From Cyanoderma ruficeps (Eukaryota > Chordata > Aves > Passeriformes > Timaliidae): DNA of 64,000 nucleotides. The stretch spans positions 768,359 through 832,358 of the forward strand of contig VZDJ01000015.1 in assembly GCA_008694505.1 (NCBI GenBank). Direction: 5' to 3'. Positions 59,701-64,000 of this stretch are shown here, piece by piece (positions within the stretch are counted from its first letter, which is position 1; every line of letters starts with the position of its first letter). The notes under the pieces are model-generated. The model was not told the origin of the DNA. It made no database searches and was given only the letters and a program-made list of their open reading frames with translations. Both the position numbers and the translations under genes were made by a program.

Positions 59701-61794
59701 TAACTGAAAGCAGCATTTGATCCATTAAGTATTAAATGAGCACACTTAAACCAGGAAATATCAGACTCCAAGCACAGGTATCATCAGTTCAAATTAGATT
59801 TTACCTCTTGGAGCCTCCCAGCACTGTGAAGAAACAAACAGGCGTGGAAAGGAATTTCACAGTCAATGAGGAGAACAGCATCTCTTCTACTATTTATTAC
59901 TTATTATTGCCTTTCCTGAACAGAACCAGGGAATGCTTTCTTGTGTTCATCAGGAATAATTTTTTATGGTTTTGATGTAAATTCTTTTTTGTGTTCGCTT
60001 TGGGCATTTTGTGTGTCTCATTCTATAAAATCTAGAGTGATTCTTTCCCCCTTTCTAATCATTATGCATTGTCACCATTATTTTGTTTATGCTATAAAGG
60101 GCTCAGAACTGGTTCTTTGCTGTATACAGATGTGAAAGAAATCACAGTCCAATCCCTCAAAAGCTTAGGAGGAAAATACCAATATCTTTGTGTTCATCCC
60201 TTTTCTGGAAACAAAATGTTGCCTTCTCTGTGAATAGTGTATTAAAAGAAAAATCGCCTCACCCATAAATTGTTTTCTATTTTAGATTAACAAATATGTA
60301 CAGTCTTTCAAGAAGACACTGCACTGTAGAAATCAATAGCAGGTTGCTTTGGTAGAGCGAAAATAAAAGAGATTAGGAATATGAAAACATCGGGAAGTGC
60401 CAAAGCTGCTCCTTCAGTCCAAAATTATTCCCCAATTTAAGTTAAAAAGGAAGACTAAGGTTGTCACAACTCTTCCCGTGTGTCTCATAGCATTTTTAAG
60501 GTATAATAGTGTATATTAAATAAACCATAATAGTTTATGTTAAATAAAGCACAAGGTATTTTAGGAGTATTTTCATACCTTGGACACCTGTGTGTTGTCA
60601 GGTGAGCAGTGAATCAAGCTGACTTCGCAGACAAATGTCCGGTCTTTGTCTCAGTCTTGCTGGGTGGACAGCGATGTACTTGTGGGTTTTCAGGGGTGCT
60701 TTGCCTGGAAAAGAAAGGATGAAAGCACGTGAGGATATGGCCACCATGTGCACGTCAAGGATTCACACAGGGGAGTTGCCACAGCATGTTCATCCTCACA
60801 AATCTGACAGGCAGTCTAAATATTGTGTGAAATTCATCCATAACTGAGTGCCTGAAATGCCCAATTCTAACCCCAATTTCCTCTGACTCATTAGTCCCTC
60901 TATTTGTAATTCGAGAAAATGACTCTCTTTACAGAAATGTCAGCTGAAAACCAGGAGAATGATGCCAATGCACCTGATATTTAGATGGACTAAGGTGCTC
61001 ATGAAGTCCAAGTCATGAACCTGCTATTTGACGGGGGTGCTGGGTGATGTGAGCTGCAGTTAATGCTGTCAGAGGAAGCAGGCAGCTCTGCTCATGGGCT
61101 GCCACTTCATCGTGTGGCTTTTGCAGCTTTTTGCACCACAATTCTGGGGGTTAATTCCCCACCAGGATAGTTATTCAGACACTGGATTATGAGCACAGTC
61201 CTCGGTGTACCCAAGTCTCTGCTTCATGTTCATGTTTAGTATTACTGTTATAGCTGTGCACAGCCATATTCCCACCCAGTCCCACAGCCCAGAATTGGGT
61301 TGGATAATTCAATTATGGCTGAAAAACACTCTCCATCCAAAGCACAGTAGTTTGGAGGTGATTCACAATTGCCAGAACCTCTGGAATTTTCTCTGGTTAT
61401 TCTGAAACAATTTTCTCCTTTCTTTCAGAGCAGGCTGCTTGCTGATTTGACAAATGGTTTCAGCCTCCCTGAAGCTGAATCTTCTTTTTATTACTGTTTT
61501 GTTTATGAACCTCCTTTGGTTTTTACTTCTCTCCTGTCCCTGGGCTGAAACTGCAGCAAATTGTTTTATCCAGCCCATCCCCATCCAGCTGTGGGAAGTT
61601 GCTGAGCTCCGCTTACTCCCCACAGTCTGTCCCAAACAAAATCCAGCTGAGTTGTTAGCACAGGTGAGAAGAGGCTTCCTGTCCTTTCCCCTCCAACTTG
61701 GATTGTAAATCCTAAGCAGGAATATTTATTTCCCCCTTGATTGAGGGGTTTTTTTTTGTGATCTCTGCTGGGTTCCCAGGATAGACACACAGCC
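56786..61794. other. Presumed RERG intron, no gene seen
   Basis: About 5 kb of AT-rich DNA with only chance frames, a short A/C tract at 59397-59431 and the tandem duplication at 60503. Confidence 0.5.
60503..60550. repeat. 24-bp tandem duplication
   Basis: Two adjacent 24-bp units, ATAATAGTGTATATTAAATA-type and ATAATAGTTTATGTTAAATA-type, differing at three positions. Older than the 38-bp duplication at 25250. Confidence 0.75.
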
Positions 61795-62308
61795 ATTCAT
61801 CTCTCAGCCAGATCCTGTGATCCTCCCAGTGCCACTTTCACAAACCATGAGTTCTACAGCACTTCAAGCTAACTAAGTAAAAAATGGCTCCTATCTCTCT
61901 CTCCAAGGCCTTTTAAGGATAAATTTTCCAATTAAGAAATGATACCTAAATTATTTTTACTTTTAACCCAATAACCAACCACCCCTGGCCTGCAATGCAG
62001 ATTTTTCTATCCAATTACAAAACACCACCCAGAGCCATGAAGAAGAAGGTGAAAAAAGGACTGGTCTCCACCCTAAATCCTCCATCTTGCTTTATATATA
62101 CATTACTGTATTCTAAGCCCTTAAACTCCAAGTTTTCCACCCTGTGATATCACACACTTCTATTCAAACTCCACACCCACAATCCCAGTGCTGTCATTCA
62201 ATTTTTGGGAGCCTTTTCCAAGGCCTCAGGTCCAATGCAGTGTTTGCTTGGTGGTCAGTGCCTGTCAGCACAGAAAAGCTGAAATTCTCAGTGCCCAGGG
62301 CTCCAACA
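61795..62308 (-). mobile_element. Solo LTR, family 2, copy E
   Basis: In minus orientation it begins TGTTGGAGCCCTGGGCACTG and follows copy D block for block through TGTGATATCACAGG, TTATTGGGTTAAAAGTA and TATCCTTAAAAGGCC. The last part, around 61795-61850, diverges and lacks the AATAAA seen in copies C and D, so the 3' end is truncated or replaced. Confidence 0.75.
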
Positions 62309-64000
62309 GGCAGAGAGGACTCCAAACCAAATCCCTGCAGCTCCAGGGCAGCAGCCACATCCACCCCAGGACATTCCTCACTCCAGGCTGCTCCTTGAGG
62401 CCAAATGTGAGAGCAAGACACCTGAAAGCTCAGCCTGCTGAATCTGTGTGTTCCAACTAAAGTGACGAGAGGAGGAAAGAGAAAAAGAGAAACAAAATAT
62501 TTGCAGCTGTTCCAATAAGAAATTTCTGTGTCATTCAGACCTCAAAATCAGATTTTGTTCAGGCATCGGCACATGTTGCTGCACTGGTTTTTACAGGACA
62601 CCAGATGCTGATCTGATTTGCTTCACAGAAGCCATTAACAATCCAGCAGATTTAGGAGGCTGCTGATAAGAGAAGGAACAGCAGCTCTGTAAAATTGTCT
62701 CATTAAACATCAGTAAGGTTGAAGTGGGAGCTTTCATCTACATCTGATCTCTTCCCAAATATGTGGAGTGGTTGAACTTGCCCATTTTCCTGAATAATAA
62801 AACTATTACATTAAACCTTTCAGAAAGCAGTAGATTAATTCACCATCCTTCACTGAAGAGGCAGTTGTAGACATTTTTTTTAATTGCATTTTTCTTTTAA
62901 TGTCAAAGCTTTGGCGGCTACTGCTGACATTTACTTACGTTGTTTTAATTAAATATTATTTCCAATTCACCCGAAAGCTGTTGTCAAAAGATTTTAAGTA
63001 TGCTGTATCAGCAAACCTAAGCAATAATTCCACCTGAAGCTGACAAGGTATAAATGTAAGTTCAGAGAGCAGTTGTAGTTAAGTGTACACATTCTCCACT
63101 TGATCTTTTAGTGTCTCAGTTCTGCCTAACAGATCCTTTCTAAGCTGTGCTGGATTCTCCCTTGGGAAGCAGTTCCTTTGATGGAGCTGCTCCAGGCTCC
63201 CTTTGAATGGAAACAGGAGAGCACTGCCCAGCGAGCTTGCTGTCATTTAATGAGAACAACAGAATCCTGATCAGAAATACTCCTAAAAGGAGGTATTATA
63301 ATTAAGAGTTGCCTCTTCCAAGGAAGTCACAACCAGTGGACTCACGTTGCCCACCCCTGTGGTCAAAGTCTGTAGCTTGCTGAAATTTTGGAAGCAGGGA
63401 GTGATGCTGTTCTGGGTTTTTATTAAAGTTGTGGCGGGTTTAGGTATTTGCCACAGGGTTTTTCTAAGTGACACTGTCAGCACGATGGCCAAGGCCACCA
63501 TCCACAGCTGAGATGTTTCAGTATCCTCAAATGATTTAAGTGCTTTGGGGGATTCCTACCCTAATTCCTTCACATTCCTTGAAATGTCACTTATAGCAGA
63601 AGAAATCACAGCAAAATACACACATGAATAACATCATTTACAATTAAAAGATAGCTAAACATTCCTAGGGATGGATATAAAACAGAACAATTGGATCCAA
63701 ACATAAGCAGCATTTCAGACAGGCTGAGATCTGGTTACAATCTTTATGGCTGAAGCATCTGTCTAAATACCCCTGGAAGGAATGTATAACAACTTACACT
63801 GTAATATCTGAGTCACCTTTCAGCTGAGGAGGGAGAGGTGGTGCAGACAGCACTGGATATTTGGATATTAGGAGCTGTGAAATAAATAGCCAGTTTTGGG
63901 GTAAGGGAAAAAGTCAATCAAAGGCTCGAATTTCACGTGTTTGCTTCTGAAGCTACAAAGCTGTTGGATTGAGGACCAATAAAATGAAGCATTTACCTGG
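62309..64000. other. Presumed RERG intron, no gene seen
   Basis: AT-rich sequence to the end of the window with chance frames only. No splice-flanked coding segment was recognised. Confidence 0.5.

Overview
This is vertebrate genomic DNA, almost certainly avian and probably from a songbird. The evidence is two degraded 3' ends that look like chicken-repeat-1 (CR1) LINEs, solitary long terminal repeats (LTRs) of two endogenous-retrovirus families, a low overall repeat load, and one recognisable exon of a Ras-superfamily gene set in long non-coding sequence. No bacterial-style coding, operons, tRNA/rRNA genes or CRISPR arrays are visible. Most long open frames are chance frames.

The only gene I identify with confidence is RERG (Ras-related and estrogen-regulated growth inhibitor), on the + strand. 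Its first coding exon ends at 21896 and encodes residues 1-20, including the complete P-loop GRAGVGKS. About 1.5-2 kb upstream is a strong CpG island (about 19560-20560). It holds GC boxes, a perfect four-run G-quadruplex motif, a 13-unit GCATCC/GCACCC minisatellite with inverted copies on the other side of the island, and a good splice donor at 20240. The simplest reading is a promoter and non-coding exon 1 in the island, a short intron containing an N-filled CTT tract, then exon 2 carrying a full CRE palindrome, a tiny upstream ORF and the start codon. From 21897 to the end is most likely RERG intron; I found no exon for the rest of the GTPase.

Left of the island (1-19.4 kb) is AT-rich DNA with a CR1 tail, one solo LTR, simple repeats and several perfect hairpins. 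In mammals PTPRO lies head-to-head with RERG and overlaps its 5' end, so this side may be intron of a minus-strand PTPRO, but I see no PTPRO exon. The main surprise here is a minus-strand 45-codon frame (15590-15727) that starts exactly at a splice-acceptor-like sequence and ends in a convincing transmembrane helix; I cannot assign it to a family.

The right two-thirds holds four more solo LTRs: one inverted relative of the left-hand LTR and three members of a second family. It also has several short tandem duplications, a pyrimidine tract flanked by a 12-bp direct repeat, many A/C- or T/G-rich low-complexity tracts, and a second small-ORF candidate near 55.7 kb.
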